64,000 nucleotides of DNA from Brevibacillus migulae (GTDB lineage Bacteria; Bacillota; Bacilli; Brevibacillales; Brevibacillaceae): assembly GCF_004521915.1 (NCBI RefSeq), contig NZ_SDKD01000004.1, positions 186,001 through 250,000 of the forward strand, written 5' to 3'. A model generated the notes under the pieces. It made no database searches. It worked only from the letters and a program-made list of their open reading frames with translations, and had not been told where the DNA came from. Shown here piece by piece: positions 25,784 through 33,607 of the stretch (position 1 is the first letter of the stretch; every line of letters begins with the position of its first letter). The position numbers and the translations under genes are program-made.

Positions 25784-25855
25784 ATGATTGAAGTTCGTAT
25801 GGATAAAGCAGCGTACAACTTCATAGATCATGATGTGACCTCTCTTTTGAGATAA
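25784..25855 (+). CDS. Candidate 23-codon leader peptide before the BmrC/BmrD-like exporter
   Basis: Starts ATG 25784 behind AAAGGGGTG and encodes MIEVRMDKAAYNFIDHDVTS plus LLR. The ORF contains its own hairpin arms (GAAGTT/AACTTC, 25791-25823). In B. subtilis the bmrC-bmrD pair is preceded by the bmrB leader ORF, whose translation controls a downstream terminator. The arrangement here is the same (short ORF, terminator hairpins, bmrC), but I do not recognise sequence homology to BmrB. Confidence 0.45.
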   Translation: MIEVRMDKAAYNFIDHDVTSLLR

Positions 25856-25895
25856 AGATTCGGGCAAATTGTCGTTTGCTTGGCTTCTTCATCAG

Positions 25896-25980
25896 ACGCA
25901 GGTCACGAATACTCGTGGCGTGCGTTTTTACTTTCATTTGCGACGGAAAGCACATCGCCTGGAGTGGTGTGCTTTTTTCT
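25896..25980 (+). terminator. Tandem terminator-like hairpins in the exporter leader
   Basis: Hairpin A at 25896-25925 (ACGCA, CACGA / TCGTG, TGCGT) is followed by TTTTTA. Hairpin B at 25947-25974 (AAAGCACA / TGTGCTTT-type stem) runs into TTTTTT. Both precede the ribosome site of the first exporter gene, so they can act as attenuators; hairpin B alone could also end the Nramp transcript. Confidence 0.6.
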
Positions 25981-26007
25981 TTTTGTAAAAAGGGGAGGAG
26001 GAAATCG

Positions 26008-27759
26008 ATGCTAGCGGTCATGCAAAAGCTTGGATGGTTTTTTAAGGAGGAGTGGAAACGGTACAGCATCGCCGTGGCTCTGCTCATATTTGTCGGCATT
26101 CTCGAGGTGATTCCGCCGATGCTGGTAGGCCAGTCGATCGATGCGATCCAGCTTGGCACGCTGACCTGGGAATCCATGATGCAGACCGTGCTCATGCTGG
26201 TCGGGCTCTCTCTTTCTGCCTACCTGATCACGTATGTGTGGATGTATCAGCTGTTTGGAGGGGCCATTTTGGTGGAGAGAAAGATGCGCTCGCGCTTGAT
26301 GCGCCACTTTCTGAGCATGACCCCGACCTTTTTTGAACGCAACCGGACCGGGGATCTGATGGCCCGTGCGACCAATGATCTGCAGGCCCTCTCGCAAACG
26401 GCGGGGTTCGGCATTTTGACACTGATTGACTCTACCGTCTGGATGCTGACGCTGCTCGTTACGATGGTTTCCTTTATTTCCTGGAAGCTGACGCTGGCCG
26501 CCATTCTTCCGTTGCCGATCATGGCTGTACTGATGAATCTGTATGGCAAGTGGCTTCATGTGCGCTTTATGGCTGCGCAGGATGCATTTGGCGATATGAA
26601 TGATGGAGTGCTGGAGACCGTTTCCGGCATCCGGGTAATCCGAGCCTATGTGCAGGAACGGGTGGCAGAAAAGGATTTTGCGGCCGTCACCCAAGACGTG
26701 CTGGATAAAAATCTAGCGGTCGTCCGGATCGATGCCCTGTTTGAGCCAACCATCAAGATTCTCGTGGGCGCCAGCTATCTCATTGGTCTCGGCTATGGGG
26801 CCTATCTCGTCTTTCACAATGAGCTGACGATTGGCGGACTGGTCTCGTTTAATGTGTACTTGGGAATGCTTATTTGGCCCATGTTTGCGATCGGGGAATT
26901 GATCAATATCATGCAGCGGGGAAATGCCTCCCTGGATCGGGTGAACGAGACGCTCGGGTATCGCCCGGATGTACCGGAAGTGGCCAGTCCGGCAGCGGTT
27001 GGGCAACCGACGGATATCGAGTTCAAGCAGGTCACATTTCAATATCCGTCTTCCGCGGTTCCGAACCTGTGCGATATCTCCTTTACCCTGAAAAAAGGGG
27101 AGACGCTCGGAGTTGTCGGGCGGACGGGGAGCGGGAAAACGACACTCGTCAAACAGCTGCTGCGTGAATATCCGTTGGGACAGGGAGCCATTACGGTTTC
27201 GGGCATCCCGTTGGAACGGATCGATATGGATGTGCTGAAGTCGTGGTATGGCTATGTGCCACAGGAGCAGTTTTTGTTTTCGCGGACGATTCAGAGCAAC
27301 ATTCGTTTCGGCAAGCAGGAGGCAACGGATGGAGAACTGGAAGAGGCCATGCGGGCATCCGCGTTTTACAAGGATTTGCAGCATTTGCCGCAAGGGCTGG
27401 AAACATTGGTCGGGGAAAAGGGAGTGGCGCTCTCGGGTGGGCAAAAGCAGCGGGTATCGATCGCCCGGGCACTGATCGCCGATCCTGCCATTTTGATCCT
27501 CGATGATGCCATGTCAGCGGTGGATGCCCGGACGGAGGCTGAAATCATCGCCAATATCAGACGAACGCGAACAGGAAAAACGACCATAATGACAGCTCAC
27601 CGCCTCTCAGCCATTTCCCACGCCGATCAGATTATCGTGCTCGATGAAGGGCGGATTGTAGAAAGAGGGACGCATGAAGAGCTCATGGAAGCGGGCGGCT
27701 GGTACAAAGAGCAGTATGAGCGTCAGCAAGTGGAAATCAGTTTAACGGAAAGCAGGTGA
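26008..27759 (+). CDS. bmrC: ABC exporter subunit, BmrC/YheI-like (degenerate catalytic site)
   Basis: 583 residues from ATG 26008 behind GGGGAGGAGG; the longer frame from 25876 runs through the leader hairpins. Six membrane helices are followed by a nucleotide-binding domain with Walker A GRTGSGKTT, signature LSGGQKQR and Walker B ILILDDAMSAVD. The catalytic Glu after Walker B is Asp, as in the degenerate subunit of heterodimeric multidrug exporters such as BmrC. The partner, with a normal Glu, is encoded directly after. Length matches YheI (about 585). Probable role: multidrug or peptide export at the cytoplasmic membrane. Confidence 0.85.
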   Translation: MLAVMQKLGWFFKEEWKRYSIAVALLIFVGILEVIPPMLVGQSIDAIQLGTLTWESMMQTVLMLVGLSLSAYLITYVWMYQLFGGAILVERKMRSRLMRHFLSMTPTFFERNRTGDLMARATNDLQALSQTAGFGILTLIDSTVWMLTLLVTMVSFISWKLTLAAILPLPIMAVLMNLYGKWLHVRFMAAQDAFGDMNDGVLETVSGIRVIRAYVQERVAEKDFAAVTQDVLDKNLAVVRIDALFEPTIKILVGASYLIGLGYGAYLVFHNELTIGGLVSFNVYLGMLIWPMFAIGELINIMQRGNASLDRVNETLGYRPDVPEVASPAAVGQPTDIEFKQVTFQYPSSAVPNLCDISFTLKKGETLGVVGRTGSGKTTLVKQLLREYPLGQGAITVSGIPLERIDMDVLKSWYGYVPQEQFLFSRTIQSNIRFGKQEATDGELEEAMRASAFYKDLQHLPQGLETLVGEKGVALSGGQKQRVSIARALIADPAILILDDAMSAVDARTEAEIIANIRRTRTGKTTIMTAHRLSAISHADQIIVLDEGRIVERGTHEELMEAGGWYKEQYERQQVEISLTESR

Positions 27760-27766
27760 CATGCTC

Positions 27767-29848
27767 ATGAGCACAGAACAGGAACAGCTGGACCTGACGT
27801 TTGACCAGCCGGCGGGAAACTACGTCGATACGGGCAAGCGGCTTGTCAAATACGCTTTGCATTTCAAAAAACCTTTGCTATTGGCGCTCTTGATGCTGGC
27901 GGTAGCCGTTGTCACCGATTTGGCCGGACCGCTGATTGCCAAGCGCATGATTGATGTCCATATCTCCGGCATCGAAATGCCGTGGTACGAGACAAAGGCA
28001 GAGGATCCGTACACGGTGGCGTACGGAAATACCCGGTATAAACGGGCCGATCATTTTGCCCCGGATGAGCCGCGTGGCGCGGAAGCCAGAGTGCTGCAAG
28101 TGCAGCGGGAGTATTATTTTGTGGACGCGCCGATCGCATTTGATGGGGAACGTACCGTCTCTGCAGAGGGGGCGGTCAGCATTACAAAGGCTGGGCAAAC
28201 CAAGACCTATCCGGCGAAGCTTCTCACCGCCCAGGAGCTCTTTCCGTTTTTCCGCCCTGAAATGGGGGGAATCCTGCAATTATGCTGGATATACTTTGGC
28301 CTGATCGTGGTTTCGGCCATTTTCACCTATGGGGAGCGGTATTTCCTCCAAGCCTCCGCCAATCGGATCATACGGAAAATGCGGAATGATGTATTTGCCC
28401 ATATTCATCGGTTGCCCATTCAATATTTTGACAACCTGCCAGCAGGGAAAGTGGTATCGCGCATTACGAACGATACCGAATCGACCCGGGAGCTGTACGT
28501 AAACGTGTTGGCCAATTTTTTCTCCGGGGCCATCCACATGCTCGGGATTTTCGCCGCGCTTTTTTTGCTGGACGTCCGGCTGGCGGCCATCAGCTTGTTC
28601 ATCATCCCGATGCTGGTGGCATGGATTATCCTGTACCGCAAGTACGCCAAGCGGTTCAATCACGTCATCCGTTCGACGATCAGCGAAATCAACGGCATGA
28701 TCAATGAGACGATTCAAGGCATCTCGATCATCAAGGCGTTCCGCAGGGAAAAGAAGACCGAGGAAGAGTTCGAAGCTTTCAACATGAAGTATTTTACGTA
28801 TCGCAACAAACTGCTCAGCCTGAATGCGCTGACCGGGCATAATCTGGTGGGTGTGATTCGCAATATCGCCTTTGTCGCATTGATTTTGTATTTTGGCGGC
28901 GTTTCGATCTCGGGGGTGGAGGGCGCGATTTCACTTGGGGTCTTGTATGCGTTCGTCGATTACTTGAACCGCTTGTTTCAACCGATTGTCAATATCGTGA
29001 ACCAGCTGCCCAATCTGGAGACGGCGCTTGTATCCGCGGAACGGGTATTTGTCCTGCTCGATGAAAAAGGCGAGGAGGTAGCGGATGAAAAAATGCCGCG
29101 CTATCAGGGAAGGGTCGCCTTCGAGGATGTATGGTTTGCCTACAAAGAGGATGAGCAAGTGCTGAAAGGAATCTCGTTTGAGGCGAAGCAAGGACAGACG
29201 GTGGCGCTCGTCGGGCATACTGGCTCCGGGAAAAGCTCGATTCTGAATCTGCTTTTCCGCTTTTATGACGTGGGGAGGGGCAGGATCACGATCGATGGCG
29301 TCGATATCCGGGAGATGCCGCGCCAGACGATGCGCGACCATATGGGGATTGTCCTGCAGGATCCGTTTTTGTTTACCGGTACGATCGCGTCCAATGTCTC
29401 GCTGAATGATCCGTCCATATCACGTGAACGTGTGGAGCAGGTGCTAGCCGAAATCGGCGCGGACCGGTTGCTGAAGCATCTGCCCAAAGGGATTGACGAA
29501 CCTGTGATTGAAAAAGGCAGCACATTGTCGGCCGGTCAGCGGCAGCTGATCTCATTTGCCCGGGCGCTGGCCTTTGACCCGGCTATCTTGATCCTGGATG
29601 AAGCGACCTCGAATATCGATACGGAAACGGAAGCGCTCATCCAAGAGGCGTTGGAAGTGGTGAAGCGGGGCAGGACGACATTCATCATCGCCCATCGGCT
29701 CTCGACCATCAAAAATGCCGATCTCATCCTGGTACTGGATCATGGGGAGATTGTCGAGCGGGGGAATCATGACAGCTTGATGCAGCAGGGTGGACGGTAC
29801 TATCAGATGTATCAGCTGCAGCAAGGGGAGCAGGTGTTGGCGATGTAA
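27767..29848 (+). CDS. bmrD: ABC exporter subunit, BmrD/YheH-like
   Basis: 693 residues from ATG 27767, with AGGTGA overlapping the previous stop; ATG 27761 is an alternative. About 90 residues are inserted between the first two membrane helices (roughly 60-155, containing the DEPRGAEARVLQVQREYYFVDAP-like region), the extracellular domain characteristic of BmrD. The nucleotide-binding domain has Walker A GHTGSGKSS, a weakened signature LSAGQRQL and a normal Walker B LILDEATSNID. With the upstream subunit it forms one canonical and one degenerate ATP site. A bidirectional terminator follows. Confidence 0.87.
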   Translation: MSTEQEQLDLTFDQPAGNYVDTGKRLVKYALHFKKPLLLALLMLAVAVVTDLAGPLIAKRMIDVHISGIEMPWYETKAEDPYTVAYGNTRYKRADHFAPDEPRGAEARVLQVQREYYFVDAPIAFDGERTVSAEGAVSITKAGQTKTYPAKLLTAQELFPFFRPEMGGILQLCWIYFGLIVVSAIFTYGERYFLQASANRIIRKMRNDVFAHIHRLPIQYFDNLPAGKVVSRITNDTESTRELYVNVLANFFSGAIHMLGIFAALFLLDVRLAAISLFIIPMLVAWIILYRKYAKRFNHVIRSTISEINGMINETIQGISIIKAFRREKKTEEEFEAFNMKYFTYRNKLLSLNALTGHNLVGVIRNIAFVALILYFGGVSISGVEGAISLGVLYAFVDYLNRLFQPIVNIVNQLPNLETALVSAERVFVLLDEKGEEVADEKMPRYQGRVAFEDVWFAYKEDEQVLKGISFEAKQGQTVALVGHTGSGKSSILNLLFRFYDVGRGRITIDGVDIREMPRQTMRDHMGIVLQDPFLFTGTIASNVSLNDPSISRERVEQVLAEIGADRLLKHLPKGIDEPVIEKGSTLSAGQRQLISFARALAFDPAILILDEATSNIDTETEALIQEALEVVKRGRTTFIIAHRLSTIKNADLILVLDHGEIVERGNHDSLMQQGGRYYQMYQLQQGEQVLAM

Positions 29849-29888
29849 ACGGCGGGTTTCCGACGTGGCTGCGGTATCCGTTCTATCA

Positions 29889-29927
29889 TGCAAAAAGACC
29901 TGGGAGCATGCCCCGGGTCTTTTTGCA
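29889..29927. terminator. Bidirectional intrinsic terminator
   Basis: A long stem from GCAAAAAGACC to GGTCTTTTTGC between the convergent exporter and ArsR genes. Confidence 0.85.
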
Positions 29928-29934
29928 TGATGAA

Positions 29935-30249
29935 TCAGATCAAATTTTCGTCTGTTTGAAAAATGGCTTCCAGTAAACCTGGAAAGAGAGCGTCCAAGTC
30001 TTCTTTGCGAAGGGAATAAAAATGCTGCTTGCATTCAATTCGTACCTTTAGCACGCCAGATTCTCGAAGAACCTTCAAATGGTGGGATAAGGTAGACTTG
30101 GCAATATTCATTTCCTGATACGTTGAAGGGCATTGCTCATGATCGTTGTACAGACTGCGAGCAATCTTCAAGCGAGTGGGATCACTCAAGGCGTGAAGGA
30201 CCGAAGTGAGTCTGATACATTCAATTGTTGGCTGATACGGTGTTCTCAT
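29935..30249 (-). CDS. ArsR-family winged-helix regulator
   Basis: 104 residues. The fold is clear from VLHALSDPTRLKIARSL (helix 1-2), IAKSTLSHHLKVLRESGVLKVR (recognition helix) and ECKQHFYSLR (wing). The cysteine metal motif ELCVCDL of ArsR/SmtB sensors is absent, so a non-metal signal is likely, as in YczG-type regulators. It is divergent from a nitroreductase gene, with GTTCTA/TAGAAC repeats between, and probably represses it. Confidence 0.88.
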   Translation of the reverse strand: MRTPYQPTIECIRLTSVLHALSDPTRLKIARSLYNDHEQCPSTYQEMNIAKSTLSHHLKVLRESGVLKVRIECKQHFYSLRKEDLDALFPGLLEAIFQTDENLI

Positions 30250-30285
30250 ACAAAAATAGTAGCACAGCTTTTTGCAAACATCAAT

Positions 30286-30370
30286 GTTCTACGGATATAG
30301 AACAATAAAACATTGCATTTAATTGGATGATGAAATATTATAGTACCATGTTTATCGAACTATAGAACAA
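30286..30370. promoter_or_regulatory. Promoter-operator region of the arsR/nitroreductase pair
   Basis: Perfect inverted repeat GTTCTA-N6-TAGAAC at 30286-30303, with the half TATAGAACAA repeated at 30361-30370. Between them lies a promoter for the nitroreductase: TTGCAT (30313-30318), 17-bp spacer, TATTAT (30336-30341). The layout suits ArsR repression of both genes. Confidence 0.6.
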
Positions 30371-30409
30371 AAAGAGAAAAATAAAGTAAGCAATTGGAGG
30401 GTAAGGAAG

Positions 30410-31090
30410 ATGGAGAATACGGATAAGCAACCAATCGATTTTTTTAAGGTGATTCATGAGCGTCGTTCTGTACGCCATTACAAACCGGAGTGGAGTATTC
30501 CCAGAGAAGAAATAAGGGAAATGCTGGTGGAGGCGACTTCGGCACCCTCGAGTTCGAATCTTCAGCCATGGCGATTTCTTGTGATCGACAACCAGGAATT
30601 GAAAGAAAAGCTGTTACCCATTGCACGAAACCAAAAGCAAGTTGTTGAAGCATCTGCCATTATTGCTGTGTTAGGTGATCTTGAGGGCTACCTGAAATCA
30701 GAGCAAATTTATCAACAGTCGGTGGATCGTGGTTTCATGACGGAAGAAGTCAAGCAAACGCTGGTGAACAATATCACGAAAGCATATGCGAGCAGAGATC
30801 ACGAGATCATGAAACGGGTCGTGTTAGTTGATGGGGGGCTGGTCTCCATGCAGCTTATGCTGGTCGCGAAAGCAAAAGGCTATGACACGGTCCCGATGGG
30901 AGGATACGATGAAGCGCAATTCAAGGAAGCTTTTGAGATTCCACAACGCTATCTTCCAATCATGTTAATTGCCTTGGGCAAAGCGTCTGAACCTGGACAT
31001 CCGACAACACGTTTGCCCGTCGATGAAATTACATTTTGGAACCAGATCTCGAATCGTGACGATGCATCATTGCAAAACGCTACCAAATAA
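30410..31090 (+). CDS. Nitroreductase family protein
   Basis: 226 residues. ERRSVRHY and SAPSSSNLQPWRF near the N-terminus bind FMN; VPMGGYDEAQFKEAFEIPQRYLPIMLIALG is the C-terminal family segment. These flavoenzymes reduce nitro groups, quinones or similar compounds with NAD(P)H; YdgI/YodC-type enzymes are of similar length. Divergent from the ArsR repressor, it is probably induced by an electrophile. Substrate unknown. Confidence 0.88.
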   Translation: MENTDKQPIDFFKVIHERRSVRHYKPEWSIPREEIREMLVEATSAPSSSNLQPWRFLVIDNQELKEKLLPIARNQKQVVEASAIIAVLGDLEGYLKSEQIYQQSVDRGFMTEEVKQTLVNNITKAYASRDHEIMKRVVLVDGGLVSMQLMLVAKAKGYDTVPMGGYDEAQFKEAFEIPQRYLPIMLIALGKASEPGHPTTRLPVDEITFWNQISNRDDASLQNATK

Positions 31091-31193
31091 ACATGGCGGT
31101 CACCATTGCGAAAAACCATCTTGGAAGTCCCCTGATCGATTACGATAGGGAGAAAAAGAGAAGCAAGTGGCTGTAACGAATGAACCGAAGCTC

Positions 31194-31225
31194 ACAAAAA
31201 AAGTATGCCCGCAAATGGGGCATAC
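31194..31225 (-). terminator. Intrinsic terminator of the DoxX gene
   Basis: On the minus strand GTATGCCC-N7-GGGCATAC followed by seven T. Confidence 0.8.
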
Positions 31226-31241
31226 CTCATTCTGAAGGAAG

Positions 31242-31267
31242 CCTCAACTTTTTGTTGGGGTTTTTCT
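31242..31267 (+). terminator. Intrinsic terminator of the nitroreductase gene
   Basis: CCTCAAC-N5-GTTGGGG stem followed by TTTTTCTT. Confidence 0.7.
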
Positions 31268-31306
31268 TCATTTTCATCAAACGAACTGCTTGCACCATGA
31301 TCTGCA

Positions 31307-31744
31307 TTACCCGGCAAGCAATATCACGACGATAAAAAAGATCTGCAGCAAGGTCCGCAGCAAAAGCGGGGTAGGTGGTTTCCCGCCAAGCGCGATGCCT
31401 TCCCGTGCCGCTCGAATATTGGCAGGAAACATGGCGATCAGCAAGACCACTAGCAATAGCGAAGTGATTTTGGAGAGGGAAGGGAGCATAATCCCGATCG
31501 CGCCAGCAATCTCGAGCAGACCCGTCACAGTAACGATATGGGCCGGCCACGGAAAAGGGGGTGGAACCATTTTGATCAAATCGGGGCGGCGCTTTCCCCA
31601 ATGCGCGGAAGCCGTGAGCAATAACATAGCGGCTACAGCTGCTTGCAGCGAGGTGTGCCAATGGTCGAAATAGGAGAAGCCGAACCAACCTGCCAGCCGA
31701 AACAGAACAAATGAGAACAAAAGAGCAATCAGCGGTATCATCAC
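31307..31744 (-). CDS. DoxX-family membrane protein
   Basis: 145 residues with four hydrophobic segments. ASAHWGKRRPDLIKMVPP in the first loop and TGLLEIAGAIGIMLP are the typical DoxX signature. ATG 31744 has GGAGGAATTG upstream. DoxX proteins are small quinone-interacting or redox-associated membrane proteins; the exact activity is not established. An ACCGA/TCGGT palindrome lies 80 bp upstream, suggesting TetR-type control, but no tetR gene is in the window. Confidence 0.83.
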   Translation of the reverse strand: MMIPLIALLFSFVLFRLAGWFGFSYFDHWHTSLQAAVAAMLLLTASAHWGKRRPDLIKMVPPPFPWPAHIVTVTGLLEIAGAIGIMLPSLSKITSLLLVVLLIAMFPANIRAAREGIALGGKPPTPLLLRTLLQIFFIVVILLAG

Positions 31745-31823
31745 AATTCCTCCATTCGGGAAAAGAGTTGGGTTTCACACCTTTTACAGTACGCGGCAGC
31801 ATCTATCTACATCAATTATAAAT

Positions 31824-31836
31824 ACCGACCATCGGT
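31824..31836. promoter_or_regulatory. Candidate TetR-type operator ACCGA-CCA-TCGGT
   Basis: A perfect 5-bp inverted repeat in the DoxX/csp divergent region, of the form bound by QacR/FadR-like TetR repressors. The regulator is not in the window. Confidence 0.4.
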
Positions 31837-31871
31837 TTGTAAATTAAAAATTTGGTAAGTATGTCCACGCC

Positions 31872-31900
31872 TTGCTTTTTGCCTTCGAACTTGGTAAACT
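31872..31900 (+). promoter_or_regulatory. Candidate csp promoter, TTGCTT-N17-TAAACT
   Basis: Placed so that transcription starts near 31907, giving the long (about 190 nt) leader usual for cold shock genes. Confidence 0.5.
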
Positions 31901-31924
31901 TAAGAAGTTGATAAATTTGAACCG

Positions 31925-31988
31925 GAATTCACATGTTGAAAAGGGTATCATTTTTATGATGGAACTTTTTTCAATGTGTGAATTTTTT
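31925..31988 (+). ncRNA. Long leader hairpin with T-run upstream of the cold shock gene
   Basis: ATTCACA-GTTGAAAAG pairs with CTTTTTTCAA-TGTGAAT, enclosing ATCAT/ATGAT, and runs into TTTTTTT. It is a strong terminator-shaped structure with no upstream plus-strand gene, so it belongs to the csp leader or to a short independent transcript. Confidence 0.6.
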
Positions 31989-32095
31989 TGTTAAGGGAAA
32001 CACTGACTAGCAACCGCAAGGCTTACGAAGTCACGTTTCCTGTAAAAGCGAAAAAGGATCATGTTACATTTTTCCGTTAACGGAGGTAATCGATT

Positions 32096-32296
32096 ATGCA
32101 AACAGGTACAGTAAAATGGTTTAACGCAGAGAAAGGCTTTGGCTTTATCGAGGTAGAAGGCGGCAGCGACGTGTTCGTTCACTTCAGCGCAATCACTGGC
32201 GATGGTTTCAAATCTTTGGACGAAGGTCAACGCGTTTCCTTCAATGTAGTGCAAGGCAACCGCGGCCCACAAGCTGAGAACGTAGTCAAGCTGTAA
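32096..32296 (+). CDS. cspB: Cold shock protein (CspA/CspB family)
   Basis: 66 residues, one cold-shock domain with RNP1 KGFGFIEV and RNP2 VFVHFSAI, the nucleic-acid-binding surface of this OB fold. It acts as an RNA chaperone that melts secondary structure. GGAGGTAATCGATT precedes the ATG. The leader contains a strong terminator-like hairpin (31925-31988), which could give feedback control. The coding end is followed by a terminator and then the cold-inducible ydjO-like gene. Confidence 0.95.
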   Translation: MQTGTVKWFNAEKGFGFIEVEGGSDVFVHFSAITGDGFKSLDEGQRVSFNVVQGNRGPQAENVVKL

Positions 32297-32306
32297 GCAA
32301 GGTGTA

Positions 32307-32340
32307 CAAAAACTGCTCTGGACTTGTTGTTTGGAGCAGT
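32307..32340 (+). terminator. Intrinsic terminator after csp
   Basis: AAAACTGCTC / GAGCAGTTTTT stem, with a loop of about 15 nt and a T-run. Confidence 0.85.
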
Positions 32341-32371
32341 TTTTCTTTTACTATGGGTAGGAGGGAATAGA

Positions 32372-32617
32372 ATGAATCATCGCAGAAAGCCGAATGAGGA
32401 AGTTCCGATGGAAACCACTGTCATTTGGGCATGCACCAATGATGGCTGCAAGGGATGGATGCGTGACAATTTTGCCTTTGATCATGAGCCAACCTGCCGG
32501 CTATGCTCATCCCCGATGGTAAAAGATACAAAGATGCTGCCATCACTCGTGAACACAAATGGCGATCTGAAAGCAATCAAGAAGGGTGTCCTGATTGAGA
32601 GGAAATCTGCCACCTAG
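32372..32617 (+). CDS. ydjO: Cold-inducible YdjO-like zinc-ribbon protein
   Basis: 81 residues from ATG 32372 (TAGGAGGGAATAG upstream); the open frame from 32324 lacks a ribosome site. VIWACTNDGCKGWMRDNFAFDHEPTCRLCSSPM has two CxxxxC/CxxC pairs forming a probable zinc ribbon, as in B. subtilis YdjO, which accompanies cold shock genes. Function is unknown beyond cold induction. The position right after csp agrees. Confidence 0.82.
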   Translation: MNHRRKPNEEVPMETTVIWACTNDGCKGWMRDNFAFDHEPTCRLCSSPMVKDTKMLPSLVNTNGDLKAIKKGVLIERKSAT

Positions 32618-32623
32618 AAGAGA

Positions 32624-32659
32624 CGCGATCCGTACAGTGCGGATCAGCGCTTTTTTTTT
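32624..32659 (+). terminator. Intrinsic terminator after ydjO
   Basis: GCGATCCG-N7-CGGATCAGCGC stem with nine T. Confidence 0.8.
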
Positions 32660-32723
32660 GCCCGGAAATTCACTACAATCTGCGTATGACATCAAACCGT
32701 TCGATAGGAGTATGATACCAACC

Positions 32724-32933
32724 ATGATGAATAACGGACAAACACGCAAACATATTTACCCCGGTCTGGAAGTGGACATCGTGCTGAAGCAGGATCAACG
32801 TACCGGCAAAACCACGCGCGGGATCGTGAAGGACATCTTGACCAATTCCCCCAATCATCCGCACGGGATCAAAGTGCGCTTGCAGGATGGACAAGTCGGC
32901 CGAGTAAAAACCATCCTGGGCAACCAACAATAG
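32724..32933 (+). CDS. ywbE: YwbE family protein
   Basis: 69 residues. IYPGLEVDIVLKQDQRTGK and VKDILTNSPNHPHGIKVRLQDGQVGRVK are almost the same as B. subtilis YwbE (DUF2196), a small KOW/SH3-like protein of unknown function. ATG 32724 (or 32727) is the likely start, although the GGAG at 32707 is rather far (13 bp). It is followed 25 bp later by the methyltransferase gene. Confidence 0.87.
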   Translation: MMNNGQTRKHIYPGLEVDIVLKQDQRTGKTTRGIVKDILTNSPNHPHGIKVRLQDGQVGRVKTILGNQQ

Positions 32934-32958
32934 AGATGAGTGAAGAGTAGGTGATCGC

Positions 32959-33570
32959 TTGATTCAGTGGACAGGGGAACGCATTATCCCGAAGCTGTTA
33001 AAACCGACAAATGGCATGCTGCTGGAGCACATCGCCCGTTATTATTTCGCCACGCCGTACATCCAGGGAAGAGTGCTGGACATCGCGTGCGGGACCGGCT
33101 ATGGGTGCCATATGGTCGCCAAGGAGCGCAAGCGGGAGGTAACGGAAATCATCGGGGTCGATAATGACCGGGATACGCTGGCGTACGCCAATGTGGAATA
33201 CAATCATCAAAAAGTGACCTATGTGCAAGGGAATGCGGTAGATCCAGAGCTGCCGACACAATTGGGGATGTTTGACACCATCCTCAGCTTTGAGACGATC
33301 GAGCATGTGGAAGATGATCAGCAATTTATGGACAATCTATATGACATGCTGAAGCCGGGTGGGACGCTCGTGCTCTCCAGTCCGTTCGGCAGAGGAAGAG
33401 GCATGCCGACCAGCGAGCCGTTTCATGTGCATCAGCTGACGCCCGATGAATTTGCCCAGCTGTTTGAACGATTCGCTCAGGTGGACATCTACTACCAGCG
33501 TGGCGTGACCTTCGAAAAGCCGAGAGATGGGGTGCGGTATTTTATCGGAGTGGCTGTCTGTGTGAAATGA
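32959..33570 (+). CDS. Class I SAM-dependent methyltransferase
   Basis: 203 residues from TTG 32959, preceded by GTAGGTGATC. Motif I is [11 protein letters not shown], with the acidic residue at the end of strand 2 in IIGVDND and motif IV around [12 protein letters not shown], a Methyltransf_11 pattern. [14 protein letters not shown] closes the core. The opening [10 protein letters not shown] is typical of a family of sugar- or lipid-linked methyltransferases, but no acceptor can be assigned. It lies between ywbE and a DEAD-box helicase. Confidence 0.85.
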   Translation: MIQWTGERIIPKLLKPTNGMLLEHIARYYFATPYIQGRVLDIACGTGYGCHMVAKERKREVTEIIGVDNDRDTLAYANVEYNHQKVTYVQGNAVDPELPTQLGMFDTILSFETIEHVEDDQQFMDNLYDMLKPGGTLVLSSPFGRGRGMPTSEPFHVHQLTPDEFAQLFERFAQVDIYYQRGVTFEKPRDGVRYFIGVAVCVK

Positions 33571-33607
33571 TCAACGTTATGGCAAGGAAATGAAAGAGGT
33601 GGCCATT

